Below are positions 46,463-57,119 of a stretch of 64,000 nucleotides of DNA, one piece after another; position 1 is the first letter of the stretch, and each line of letters opens with the position of its first letter. The notes below the pieces were generated by a model. The model was not told the DNA's origin, ran no database searches, and was given only the letters and a program-made list of their open reading frames with translations. Position numbers and translations under genes: made by a program. Origin of the DNA: Diadema setosum (Eukaryota > Echinodermata > Echinoidea > Diadematoida > Diadematidae); the NCBI GenBank assembly GCA_033980235.1, contig CM067064.1, positions 1,042,501-1,106,500 of the forward strand, read 5' to 3'.

Positions 46463-46640
46463 TAATTGACAAATTGCCCTACATCAACATAATAAAAACC
46501 GAATTGATCAGTGTTTTATTAGTAGCCATGATAAAAAATCATGGGCACACATACTTGAGCAGGCCGGATTCGAACCCACAACCTCCTGATCTCCGGACAG
46601 GTGTCATTTTCACTAGACCACCGAATAAGGATTAGAACCA
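46463..46640 (-). mobile_element. tRNA-derived SINE, copy 2
   Basis: The minus-strand head TCGGTGGTCTAGTG (A-box region, about 46611-46624) and GTGGGTTCGAATCC (B box, about 46566-46579) have the spacing of a tRNA gene's internal promoter. The body ends in TGTAGGGCAATTTGTCAATT. The B box is closer to consensus than in copy 1. The two copies are head-to-tail about 110 bp apart. Confidence 0.75.
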
Positions 46641-47603
46641 ACACTTGCTGCTTTATAGCATTCTGTAATAAAAATTCTGTAATACTAATGCAGGAATTTC
46701 AGAAGATAAATTTTAGGTTAACCTCGTTCACTGCTGGATGTACATGTACAATGTACACATGCAGTGAAAGCCTGGCTAGACTCCTCAATGTGGCATGTGA
46801 TCAGTGGCCTTGATGTAGTATTATACAATCACAGTTTATTAGGCTACTCTCCTTTGTTTCAGTCCAGCATAGTGTGTATAACACTGGATTTGATTGTTTT
46901 CACCATGATATAGCTCAATTAAGTGTTAAAATTTGCTTACGTTGGTGGAAACTTGTGTTTACAGTCGGTAACTCGCGTTACATACCGGTAACTCGCGTTA
47001 CATGGTAACTCGCGTTACACTTTTCATTGACATTTTTTAATGTGATGACAGTGTTTATTCAAGTCAACATCCTGTGTACAGTATCAGGGTGTAATGAATT
47101 TAGAAAATTATGATTCCCAACAAATTACCTCCACTGCTTCCTTCAGAATGAAAAATATTTCTTGTTTTGGTAACTCGCGTTACATGGCTCAAGGGCTGAA
47201 CTTTAAGGTGGTGATAAAAAATTTTTGAAGGTGGTATAGAAATTTTCTCATGGGAGACTGAAGTAGAACCAGTTTGCTTCTTTAAAATGAATTAAGTGAA
47301 GTGCTAGCAGAATTTTTCTTTTAAAAAAAATGTATATCAAGTTAAGCATGCATTTTAGCAATTTGGATGACTGAAAAATTGTCTTGAACATTTGTAGCTG
47401 TTTCTCGGGAAATATTTGACCAATTGATATAATTCTTTGAGTTTCTTCAACTTCAATATATGGGTAATACATCATGAGTAATTCTTTTGCAATATAATAA
47501 ACTTGAATTTTAGTGCCATGTCCACATTCCCATGGAATTGCCCATGTACACGTATTTCATGGGAGAAACAAGGAAAAGTAGAAATTACGCGGTGCGTAAT
47601 ATA

Positions 47604-48681
47604 TGTCCCCGCCGGAAGTAGCATTTAGTAGCAAAATGTACAATATAGGTAAAAAGATGAAGGTCAAAGGTCAAAGAAGTCAAAGGTCAAAATTCTATGT
47701 AGAAGTTTTGAAGCCCTCACCTAGTGCCATCACATAAAGCAAACGGAATCGAAATCGGGTTAGAAATGGCGAAGGAGTAGCATTTTGTAGCCAATGTACA
47801 ATATAGGTAAAAAAAATCAAGGTCAAAGGTCAAAGAAGTCAAAGGTCAAAATTCTGTGTAGAAATTTTGAAGCCCTCACCTAGTGCCATCACTTAAAGCA
47901 AACGGAATCGAAATCGGGTTAGAAATGGCGAAGGAGTAGCATTTGGTAGCAAAATGTACAATACAGGTCAAAAATCAAGGTCAAAGGTCAAAGAAGTCAA
48001 AGGTCAAAATTCTGTGTAGAAGTTTTGAAGCCCTCACCTAGTGCCATCACTTAAAGCAAACGGAATTGAAATCGGGTTACAAATGGCGAAGGAGTAGCAT
48101 TTTGTAGCAAAATAGGTCAAAAATCAAAAGGTCAAAGAAGTCAGAGGTCAAAATTCTGTGTAGAAGTTTTGAAGCCCTCACCTAGTGCCATCACATAAAG
48201 CAAACGGAATCAAAATCGGGTTAGAAATGGCGAAGGAGTAGCATTTTGTAGGCAATGTACAATATAGGTCAAAAATCAAGGTCAAAGGTCAAAGAAGTCA
48301 AAGGTCAAAATTCTGTGTAGAAGTTTTGAAGCCCTCACCTAGTACCATCATATAAAGCAAACGGAATCAAAATCAGGTTAGAAATGGTGAAGGAGTAGCA
48401 TTTTGAAGCAAAATGTACAATATAGGTCAAAGGTCAAGGTCAAAGGTCACAACTGAAATTCTGTATAGAAGTTTCAAAGCTCCCATGTAGTGCTATCATA
48501 TAAAGCAAACAGAATCAAAATCGGGTTAGAAATGGCGAAGGAGTAGCATTTTGAACATTTTGATCACACACGGACACACGCACGGACGGACACACGGACG
48601 GACGCACGGACGCACGGACGGACACACACACGTACGGAGCCCGTTTCATAGTCCCCTGCTCGAACTCGTTCGGCGGGGACA
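47604..48681. mobile_element. Element with TGTCCCCGCCG ends and a 158-bp satellite core
   Basis: The left TGTCCCCGCCGG and the right CGGCGGGGACA are inverted, with ATA on both sides. The core has six units with starts near 47618, 47776, 47936, 48094, 48237 and 48395. Each holds GTAGCATTTTGTAGC, TACAATATAGGT, GGTCAAAGGTCAAAG and AAGCCCTCACCTAGTGCCAT. After the array comes a CGGAC/ACACACGGACGG run (48570-48635) and GTTTCATAGTCCCC. It is inserted in element H. Confidence 0.75.
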
Positions 48682-49475
48682 ATAAGTAGACACAAGAAAT
48701 AAGATTGTAAAGGAATGCAGAAGATTAGTCAAAACCTTGTTGAAACACTGCACTTGTTGCTGAGTAAAGTCCCAAATCAATTTTCATGCAAGGGCTAGGG
48801 CATTCATTGTGACAATATATCAATATTGTACAATTGTAGGGTAGAATCCAAGCTATTCCTAATAATCATATATATGTAGCTAATACTTTTGCCACAAATG
48901 TGTAATGTCCGTAACGCATTAGTTATGTAATGTCCGTAACGCTTTTTAAAAGGAATTATGCAGGTTCCCGAAAAACTGTGTGGGTATGTTGTGTGATATC
49001 ACATTTTAGCTTTGCGTTTGAATCTAGAACAAAATTAGACCAAAACACAGTGTGTTACAAGAACTTTTACATCTAAAACGTTACGGACATTACACTTTGA
49101 AAGAGGTGGAAATTCAAAAAATTGAAATGCTCATCTTTTAAGAAAGAATTATTTTCTTTTGATATCAAGGAGGATGATGTAAAAATGAGTCATTAGCTTT
49201 ATCATAGCATAAAAATGGTTGCCTGAAAGTCATTTTATAGGGAAAATTTCTACTTCAGAAGAATGACATGCAAATTATACTGAATTTTTCTGCAATGTCT
49301 TAGAAAAAACACATGATTTCAATACCTAAAAAATTACATTTTTTCCATATTGTACCAAATTTTTTCATCATATCAGTTTGATATGACCCTTCCTGAATAC
49401 TTTCCAGGGTAAAACAAAGTTGTTTCTTGATTTTCATTTTTCCACCCTCGGGTAACATTTTTCACAAAATTGCCC

Positions 49476-50993
49476 ATTTCCAATACATCCCAACTTGCTC
49501 AATTACAGATACAGTGTACAATATACAGTACTTGCGTAGTTATTTTCTTTGCCAACAGCAATTATACTTCTCCAGGATATATTCTTCTGTCTTACTCCAC
49601 TGTATACCAGTCTCTAATAGATAGATGGGTTCTCTTGTGCCTCCTCTGACTCTGGTTAAACTTGACTTGCTGCATCCACAGAAATCAGGAATTTTGAGAT
49701 CTCCTCAGCTTTTGAAAAAATAGATACGATTTATGCTTGTGATTCCTGGAATGGGCTGTGTGGCTTCAATTTCTAGCCTTCATCTCAGCTTGTGACAGGA
49801 CTGCCAAACACCCTACATGCCCTTAACTGAAGCAACAAATGTAGTAGCATCACACATATTAGCTTTTCTGATCCTTACTTTACCCCACATTTGATGTTTC
49901 ACAAATATACCTATCCTGTCCACTAGTCACTGGCCATGGGATGTGTCTAAAAAGTTCCACTAAATCTAGAGTTTATCTATGCAGTGTGTACAGTGATGCT
50001 GCAATGTTTCTGTTTTTTAATTATGATGCTGGGCCATCTGACCAGAGAAATCCTTTTTCACATGATCTGGTAAGCCATCCAGCACAGTTTCCTTTTCTGT
50101 GGGCAAGATTGTCTGATGTGTTGACGTGGGAGTGCTGAGACCCAGAATGCCACACTGCCACTGTAAAAAAGACTAACCTGCCTTTGATTCCAGTAGGTAC
50201 TCTGGATCTTATCTTGAGCAACAAAGGTGTAATTTTTGCTGAAATGAACCTAAATGAGGGCCTCTTTAGGAAAATTACTGTTGGTTGTGTGGTTGTATGT
50301 CTGGTCCTCATATGCCTGGTGACGCTTGTTATGTTGGAGGAACTGAGGCACCAAACTACAGTATGTTGTAATCGACTTGGTCATGTGTGGTGCTCTCCTC
50401 AACAGCTTTCATTTATCGTTGTCTTCTGTGCACAGTTTTCCAAATGTACTGCTGGGTACCAGCACTGTCAAGAGTTCATGATTCTTATGAATCTCCACCA
50501 TCTTTGCACAAATTGCACTCATTCATCCAGCATGCTCACTTACGTGTAGGTTAACTATGTACACATGAATCTCTAGATCTCTGGGAGCTCAAGCAGAATG
50601 GGACATGGTGATGATACTTTGTGAAGAGCACTAATTTCCATGATGAAGTTCTCGTGATATTTACGTATCTTAAAAACAAACACTGTGGGGAAGCTTGTTT
50701 GAAAGTTGGACATGATCGAGACAAAGTTCAGTAAATTTTACTTATACTTTCCCACTTTGACATCTGGGAACACCTTGTAGAAAAGAGCATGCGTTTCCAA
50801 AATTGACAATGCCATGTACCAAGCTCATATTTATAATTATTTGTTTATTTGTGATGAGGAAAGAGTCATATCAGAGAGGGGTACTCTCATTTCACTTTTA
50901 ATTAACCAAAAATAACTTCAAAGCTTACCATGTGACTTAAAATTTGCCATCCCACAGTAAATGTTACCTACATGTAAATTCATAATTTTGGCT
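49476..50993. other. Right interior of element F
   Basis: Part of the F element after removal of H. A plus frame of 121 codons (50184-50549) contains a hydrophobic run (VVVCLVLICLVTLVML) and Cys/His-rich C-terminal residues. It is the best coding candidate in F but has no match I recognise and no start context of note. Confidence 0.3.
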
Positions 50994-51559
50994 GGTTACT
51001 CATGTTACAAGGTTATTCACGTTACAGTTTTTCTTCATCATTTTTATAAAGATTAGTATTTTGTTGTGATTTTGATAGTCATCACCTTGTCAAAGTTTGT
51101 TTGAAGGAAGAGAATTTCAAATCCCACCAATTTAATGTGAAAAATTTTTCTCTCAGAAAACAAAGTCAGTTTTTTTGGTTACTCACGTTACATCGCCTTT
51201 GCGGGTTACAATATTTATTTTTGAATGAGTTCTACAAATTTACTTGAAAAGCTGTTGTGTATTTTAGGTAATTTGAGTCTTCTAAAATTCAGAAATGAAT
51301 AAACTGGTATGATGTTGCAATAATGAAATGGTAATATGTCATATTCTATTTTCCACTATTTTTCTTGTATTTTGGTACAGAATGGAAGTCACAACTTTCA
51401 ACCATTTTTTCACAAAGTAAACTTATGAAAATTAACTTTTTATTTTTGGTTTCTGAAAATATCTTGTATAAAGGACTAAAAATGAAAATAACACAGAAAA
51501 ATATTGAATTTGAATTTTTGAGCTCATGTCCACCAACCTGTGGAATAGCCCATCTTCAT

Positions 51560-52082
51560 AAACTCGGCTCACTGACCGATAGGATTTGTAGTTTGCTTGC
51601 AATAGTCAGTTCTTTACATTCATTCTACCTTTTTATTGAATAGATGACTTAACTAATAGTACAATTTCCCATTAAGTTCTAAATGGTGTTGTTCTAGAAT
51701 GCTAAGATGTAGGGGCAAAACCATATTCTGCATATCCATGTTGGTTTGACACCAACATTTGACTGCAGAAATTAAATTATGTAACCATTTTAAACCTCAC
51801 ACGCTTGAGATCATAGCACGAACCCTGCTTAACGTATCACAATTGTAGCGATCGCAATCTAATCGGTTCGACATTGAGTGTAGACAAACCATTGTAAAAT
51901 CGCCTTTTCCATAACCTCATCAACAATGGATTCTAGTGCTGGTATATGACATAGCATCTAATTGGTCTAATGAATTTACAATGAATCGTGAACTGATAGC
52001 AGAATACACATAACACCTATAGACATGTCTGAACCTGGCCTGAGTGCCCACTATACTAGACTCCAATGTAGTTTTGTAATTC
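51560..52082. other. Host intron between F and M2
   Basis: Unique-looking DNA next to the transposon nest. No exon with both splice sites seen. Confidence 0.4.
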
Positions 52083-52531
52083 AATAAGCCAGTTCTGGGT
52101 TCCAGTTTGAGCATGAGCAGAAAAAGGTAATTTGTACCGAGAGACTGGTTGGTTTTTAATTTCACTGAGATACGCACCTGTAATGCTATGATTATTCATG
52201 GAATCCTTATAAACGGTGCCTGCCGGTACATCCACCTAACAGCAAGATTGGTACTTGGCAATGTCAGCAGAAAAAGTTTGTTAAATTAAAATGTATTCAA
52301 AACAGCACAGTGAAATACATGCTTTCCAAAGTGTTGATTAACGAACCATTCTGGTCACTTCATCTACACAGGTTCATTCTTTGTTAGAATACGAGTTCCA
52401 TAAATTGCTACGTTGGGCAAGCTGCTGCATTATGTCGCTTTGAATTGAGTGAAGTGCCTATATCCAACTGAGCAAAAATGAAAGGTCATTTGTACCCATG
52501 TGCACATGAGCTATCTCCGAACTGGCTTATT
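52083..52531. mobile_element. MITE M2, uninterrupted copy of M1
   Basis: The ends AATAAGCCAGTTC and GAACTGGCTTATT are inverted repeats. The inside aligns to the two M1 halves (26898-27084, 45929-46201). It is the empty-site reference for element J. It sits only about 40 bp downstream (minus strand) of the small exon. Confidence 0.8.
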
Positions 52532-52568
52532 TACATTGATGTCAGTGGAAATACATTTTTCTGCTTAC

Positions 52569-52628
52569 CTCCAGTTCTGTCGGCATATGGTTATATACCT
52601 TCTTGATCTGTGCCTGCCGTTTCATGAT
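52569..52628 (-). CDS. 60-bp internal coding exon of the minus-strand host gene
   Basis: On the minus strand, a long T-run and TTAACTTCACAG precede the exon, and GAG|GTAAGCAG follows it: strong acceptor and donor signals. The exon is exactly 20 codons in phase 0, encoding a basic peptide with MKRQAQIKKVY at its start and ending PTELE. Phase 0 also fits exon 57940-58005 upstream and exon 2405-3199 downstream, so the three could join in one frame, although intermediate exons may exist. No domain can be named from 20 residues; the peptide could be part of a helix. Confidence 0.6.
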
Positions 52629-52720
52629 CTGTGAAGTTAAAAAAAAAGTAACATTAATATCCATAGATTGGTTGATAGCTTTGCATTACACTTAATATTC
52701 AGATTGTGGTAAAACTATAC

Positions 52721-55560
52721 GGGTCATTCCACGGGGTTGGGGCAACAGCACTTTTTCGTGTTCCTACGGAATTGCTCGCTTTATCCTGAAAATTTCATTT
52801 GGTATTTGATGTTGCAATATGGTTTTGTGGGAAGGTAGTTGTGTTGGTGATTACTTGACGCAGAAATAAAAATGTGAATCACAAGAGTTGGTGCCGGTGT
52901 GTCTTTTAGTGATGATGTCCATGCTAAAAAGGTTGTTTTCAGTTGGAGATATCTGATCGACAGATAAACAAAGTCAGAATCAGATGGTCACAATTGATAA
53001 AGCAACATTTGTTTATCAGCAAAACAGTAATAGGATAGCAAATGAAAAGTGACTTCAAGTCATAAATCATTCCTCAACCACAGGCATGCCACCATTACAT
53101 GCGATGTCCTAGTTAAACTTTTTTGGTAATGGTGGTATTGTGGTATATTACTTGCATTTATAAATTATCCTTTCCATGGTTATGTGTCAGAAATAAAGGG
53201 CAGGTGGTAGGCAACTTTTCATCAAAAGATCAGCTTTGAAAACATAGGTCTATGTTATGTAAATTAATGGAGGGTCACCAGTGTTTTGAGCGATGTCCTG
53301 GCTGATTTTGTAACAGTGGATCACATTTCATGGCATGCACAAAAAAGAGAGACTGGAGAAGAGACCTTGCTGTATCAGGAGGATGGGAGGTAAGCTGAAA
53401 ACCATGTGCTTAAATCAATCTCATATTGTGCGCTCTGAAGCCCTGCAGTGGCTGATCTTCCAGCAATGTCCCTGTAATGGTGGATTGGATTTCCAAGAAG
53501 TTCTCCTTTTTAAAGTGACATAAATACTGACACTTGTTTCATGACATCAATTTAACCTATCATGAAAATGTGTCAACATATTATCATGGAGAAAGTGTTT
53601 TTAAGTTAAAAAAAATTATCCCCAATAGTCCAGAATCTTTTATAACTGTCCCACATACCTCTTTTCGTGTAAGTGAAAACTGTAAGTGAGACATTGCCCT
53701 TTTTATTCCAGAGTTGCTATAAAGGCCTCAAAGAAAGTAATATCTTTATTACTAGAATTCTGTAAAGACAGGTCTTGATTGTTAGCCAACATGTTTCATT
53801 TGCAATTAGGCATTTTTTCCACCAAAGTATGTTAAGTTTGTATGGACTGAATCCTCAGAAACCGACTACGATCAGGTAGTCTACTGGCACTAGATCAGGT
53901 AGTCTCTCTATGTCCTGTGAAACATTAGTTCTGGTTGTGGGATTTGTGTCAGGATAAAAATATTACTTTGTGCATAATGATGCATGGCCACAGTCCAATT
54001 CATTTTAAACTATAATTCTGGTAGACCAATCAATGTTCCTCTTGCTTGGTAGCCTCTAGTTAACTTTGCGGTCAGGAGTGGATCTGACTATATTGCAGAG
54101 AGTACATTTTGCATGAGGCCACCAAACAAGAGCTAGATCTATCGGTCTATAATTTTGGTAACCTTCCCCAAACTACACCCTCTCCAAACAAATTAATTGA
54201 TACAATTTTAGAAACAAAAAAAAACAACTGAAGAATGATGAGTGCTGAAAGTTGATGGATTCACAACTTCTTTGTGAAGAATGTTGATCAACCCGTCAGC
54301 GCGTGTTATTTTTTTTTTCCATTTCACTATCCTTGAAATTTATCTTATACTGTAAAACAAGGAATGTTCGCGTGCATTTTAATTTCGCGAGCGCGAAGAT
54401 TCGCGAAATTAAAATGCACGCGAAAGTTCTTGTCTACACTATATGCATTGAATACCAGTGGCAGTTCGCGAAAATTTCATGCCGCAAAAAGAGCCGTCGG
54501 CTCCAATTCGCGAAAAATTCATGCCGCAAATATATCATGTTTTACAGTATTTGTTTGGAGTGGGTATTTGTTATATCAAAAAGCAAAAGCATGTGTGATT
54601 ATTTTCAATGTTAATTTTTTATGCAATATATATAGATTTCAAATATGATGTATTCATTTTAACAATTATTTGTGCTTAACTATTATTTTTTTGCATGTTC
54701 ACATTTTAATGTTTTATCCACTTATAAGTTCAGGGATGACATCATTATACTGCAATTAATATTCAGTTCTATTTATGTCCATGTAAGTGAGGAAAATTAA
54801 AGTAATCAAATTGAACAAGCTACAGTATTTTTGGAACGTATCGACCATGTGCTGTCGCAATGCCATGTCTTGACATACTTGTAGTTTAGGAGAAATAAAC
54901 TAGTGTACATTTTTTCGTACATCTCTTCGGTAATGCATCAAAGGTCTCAGAGTTATAATTGTGTATGGAAGACAATCTCTTCCCTGTTCATTGCTACGCA
55001 TTTTAGAAGCTTGCCTGGATGTGATGTATACCTACGCTTGAGTTTATATTGAGTTTGCATCAGGTGGTTGATACTGGACAACTATCAAAATTTAGTAATG
55101 TAATACCATTCGATATGACTATTACAGGGACATGATATCCATGCAACAGCAGTACAAATCAAAATGATTATAAGTTGAATAAGTTATTTTCGTCAAACAC
55201 CAATCATTGAGTACCGTACTCTAACATTATGTGTTCTTCCTCTCCTTCTTTACCAGGTCAAGAAAAAGTTATGTGAATGAGAATAAAGTAACATGTTGTA
55301 CACATCTACTGCCCGGACAAAGTCAAAAAATCTAAATGTTTGCAGTTTTATAGAAAAAGAAAAGACATTGTCGCACAAAATAACCTTCTCACTATACATT
55401 GGTTCATGAATGTGTTCATTTACCTTTACAAAACTTGTGTAATGAGTTATTCAACACGCAAACTGTCTTTTTTTAACTTACTAAACAGAGAAGGTGGGTT
55501 CTGTGTTGTTTGTACCATGATTATGAAAACATGATGTCCATGAAATGGTGGTATTATAGA
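52721..55560 (-). mobile_element. Transposon B, second copy of family A, right end missing
   Basis: The left end GGGTCATTCCACGGGG is identical to A, and 52721-55350 aligns to 5111-7530 with few changes. After that only scattered homology remains; a motif copy, CATGATGTCCATGAAATGG, is at 55530. No GGAATGACCC right end was found. Relative to A it lacks part of 5315-5345, carries about 60 extra bases near 53005-53070 and has a MITE at 54350. Confidence 0.7.
54350..54547. mobile_element. TA-flanked MITE with CTGTAAAACA ends
   Basis: CTGTAAAACA and TGTTTTACAG are perfect inverted repeats with TA on each side. At the same place transposon A (about 6705) has the uninterrupted sequence, so insertion and TA duplication are shown directly. 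The inside has TTCGCGA and CATGCCGCAAA repeats and an inner palindrome of CATTTTAATTTCGCG against CGCGAAATTAAAATG. Confidence 0.9.
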
Positions 55561-56957
55561 CAATCTAATTTTGTGTAACTGCAGTCATAGAGTGTTCTAC
55601 TGCCATATGTTCCTACTCTGTATTGTTTTGCGATAGCATACTGTACCTTTGCATTTTTTTTTTTGGTTAGCAAACGTATGCCGTTTTTATATGTATGCGC
55701 AGAATGCCAGTACCAAGGTCAATTGATTTTCAAGGTAATCAATGAAGTTAGCTATTAGAACCAGCTGATCAGCTCAGTACTGCTCAGTATGTTACTGCTC
55801 AGATCAGCTCAGTATGGCCAATAAAACTCAAGTGGAAAAGAATTGCGCTAAGTGCAAAAGTTTCAAAAAAGAAAAACTCAGCTCATTGAAGAAGGCAGAT
55901 TTAACCATGTTCCAGCTGAGGAACTAACAAGGTACGGTGTGAGATTTCCACGTACACTTAGTTTCTGCGTGCTCAGATAGGGCGTGAGCACCTACCGTGC
56001 ACACGATATACACACATGCAACATACACACATAAAATGCATATTAAACGAAGTACCTACTGTAATTGGTCGCTCAATTGCATACAAATGCGCAGTAAATT
56101 ATCATACGTATGGAATGGGGCAAACATATAAAAGATAACATGCAAACGTTTGCTAGACACCGTACAAATGTTTGCCAAACAACACTCTTTGATTGGTCAA
56201 TTAGCAAACATTTGCAAAAGGCAGCTGCAAACGTATGCCCATTTCCATATGTATGCCCCAAACAAATTACATCCAGGCAACGGCCTTCCATATCCATCGC
56301 TTCTCCCTCGCTTCTTCTACCACCCCGACTTTGCCACTGTCACTATCAGTGTCATTGTCACTGTCATCACTCAATTCAGTATCGATGTCAAACTCAGTTT
56401 TTCTGTACAATATAAGGTAAAAATTGGACATTTTAATGTCTCAGCCGAGAAAGCAGATGCGACCAAAGACAGGTCAGATATTGCATCCACTCACCAAGAA
56501 ATACCGGGGTACATGCTTTATGAATGGTGGCCTTGATGTCCCACTGCACTTGTAAAAGGTTTTGTTCATTTCATGACATCATATTTTAGGGCTCGAAAAA
56601 GACAGCTGTTCCAGAGCGAAAATTGCGCGATTTCTCAGTGGCGCGAATATCTTTTGATAAGTCACATTAGAAAGCTGTTGTAGGAGACATTTCCCTCTGC
56701 TTTGACACCTTCTTTTATATGATTTTCTTGATTATAATGTCTTGTTCACCATACTTTAACTACCAAAAGCAAACTTTCCAAAACATGCCCATTTACACTG
56801 CATCTGAACCTTGAAAAGATAATCCCTGAAGCAGCTCTTTCGAAACTGACAGGGGTGGGATGTGCTGTAACAATAGGTGACAGTGCAGTCAATACATTGT
56901 AGCATATTTACAATAAAGACAGTAATGTGCACACTAAAAATTCTTATAAATTTACAG
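55561..56957. other. Intron region with GCAAACGTATGC repeats and one acidic open frame
   Basis: GCAAACGTATGCC or GCAAACGTTTGC-like words recur at about 55670, 56140, 56165, 56205 and 56228, partly inverted, suggesting a decayed repeat. On the minus strand at about 56275-56411, after TTGTACAG, a frame encodes an acidic stretch (DSDNDTDSDS) and stops. An ATG frame upstream (about 56496-56570) reaches a GTGAGT donor, but the two do not join in frame. I do not call a gene. Confidence 0.3.
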
Positions 56958-57119
56958 CAGCATGGAACCCACAAGAGGTTTCAACCCTCTGATGACAGGA
57001 AGGGCAGCCTCCTGGAAAGCAGTGACTGTTGGGGCAGTACGGTAACTGCCATGGTTCCAGATGCGAATGGTTCAGAGCTAGAAGGAGAATTTGTAGGAAT
57101 CAATTGTTGCTCCGGGATA
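56958..57119 (+). CDS. Candidate internal exon, 54 codons, plus strand
   Basis: TTACAG precedes and GTGAGT follows a stretch of exactly 162 bp that is open in phase 0 and has protein-like composition (for example DDRKGSLLESSDCWGS). Against it: the upstream pyrimidine tract is weak, and the strand is opposite to the better supported gene here. It could be an exon of an antisense or nested gene, or a chance frame in an old repeat. Confidence 0.3.

Larger units (their letters stand above)
26094..47543 (+). mobile_element. DNA transposon G with GGTAACTCGCGTTAC motifs, split by a nested insertion
   Basis: The left end GGGCAATTCCACGG and the right end CCCATGGAATTGCCC are inverted repeats. ATGT flanks both (26090-26093, 47544-47547). 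GGTAACTCGCGTTAC is at 26106, 26285, 26473 and 26488 on the left and 46967, 46987, 47004 and 47169 on the right, all in one orientation and almost all identical. The last copy ends exactly 360 bp from the terminus, the same as in element F. With M1 (which contains J) and the SINE copies removed, about 1.7 kb of G is left, too short for a complete transposase, so this is probably a non-autonomous member. Confidence 0.85.
18482..49475 (+). mobile_element. DNA transposon H with GTTACGGACATTAC motifs, split by nested insertions
   Basis: The left end is GGGCAGTTCCAGCATTAC and the right end is ...CACAAAATTGCCC, conserved only in the outer seven or eight bases. ATTT flanks both (18478-18481, 49476-49479). 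Motif copies are at 18493, 18672, 18861, 18884 and, after the Helitron-like insertions, 25020; on the right there are reverse copies at 48902 and 48927 and a forward one at 49079. Spacing from both ends matches F and G. After removing inserted elements about 2.2 kb remains. The right boundary is less certain than for F, G and I because the repeat is weak; the spacing and the ATTT are the main support. Confidence 0.65.
10436..51551 (+). mobile_element. DNA transposon F, split by many later insertions (outer shell of the nest)
   Basis: The left end is GGGCTATTCCACGG and the right end is ...CTGTGGAATAGCCC, an inverted repeat. ATCT lies immediately outside both ends (10432-10435, 51552-51555), a 4-bp duplication across 41.1 kb. 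The family motif GGTTACTCACGTTAC, or a one-base variant, is at 10448, 10626, 13995 and 14010 on the left and 50994, 51011 and 51177 on the right, all in the same orientation. Removing the elements inserted into it (C, D, I and H with their duplications) leaves about 3.06 kb, close to intact element I. No transposase domain was recognised; a plus frame at 50184-50549 lies inside its right part but has no clear homology. Confidence 0.8.

Noticed and set aside
46260..46630. Functional tRNA genes
   Set aside because: The A- and B-box words are present but the rest cannot fold into a cloverleaf; body and tail show a SINE.
55561..56570. Two-exon acidic protein on the minus strand
   Set aside because: The ATG frame to the GTGAGT donor and the acidic frame after TTGTACAG do not join in phase.
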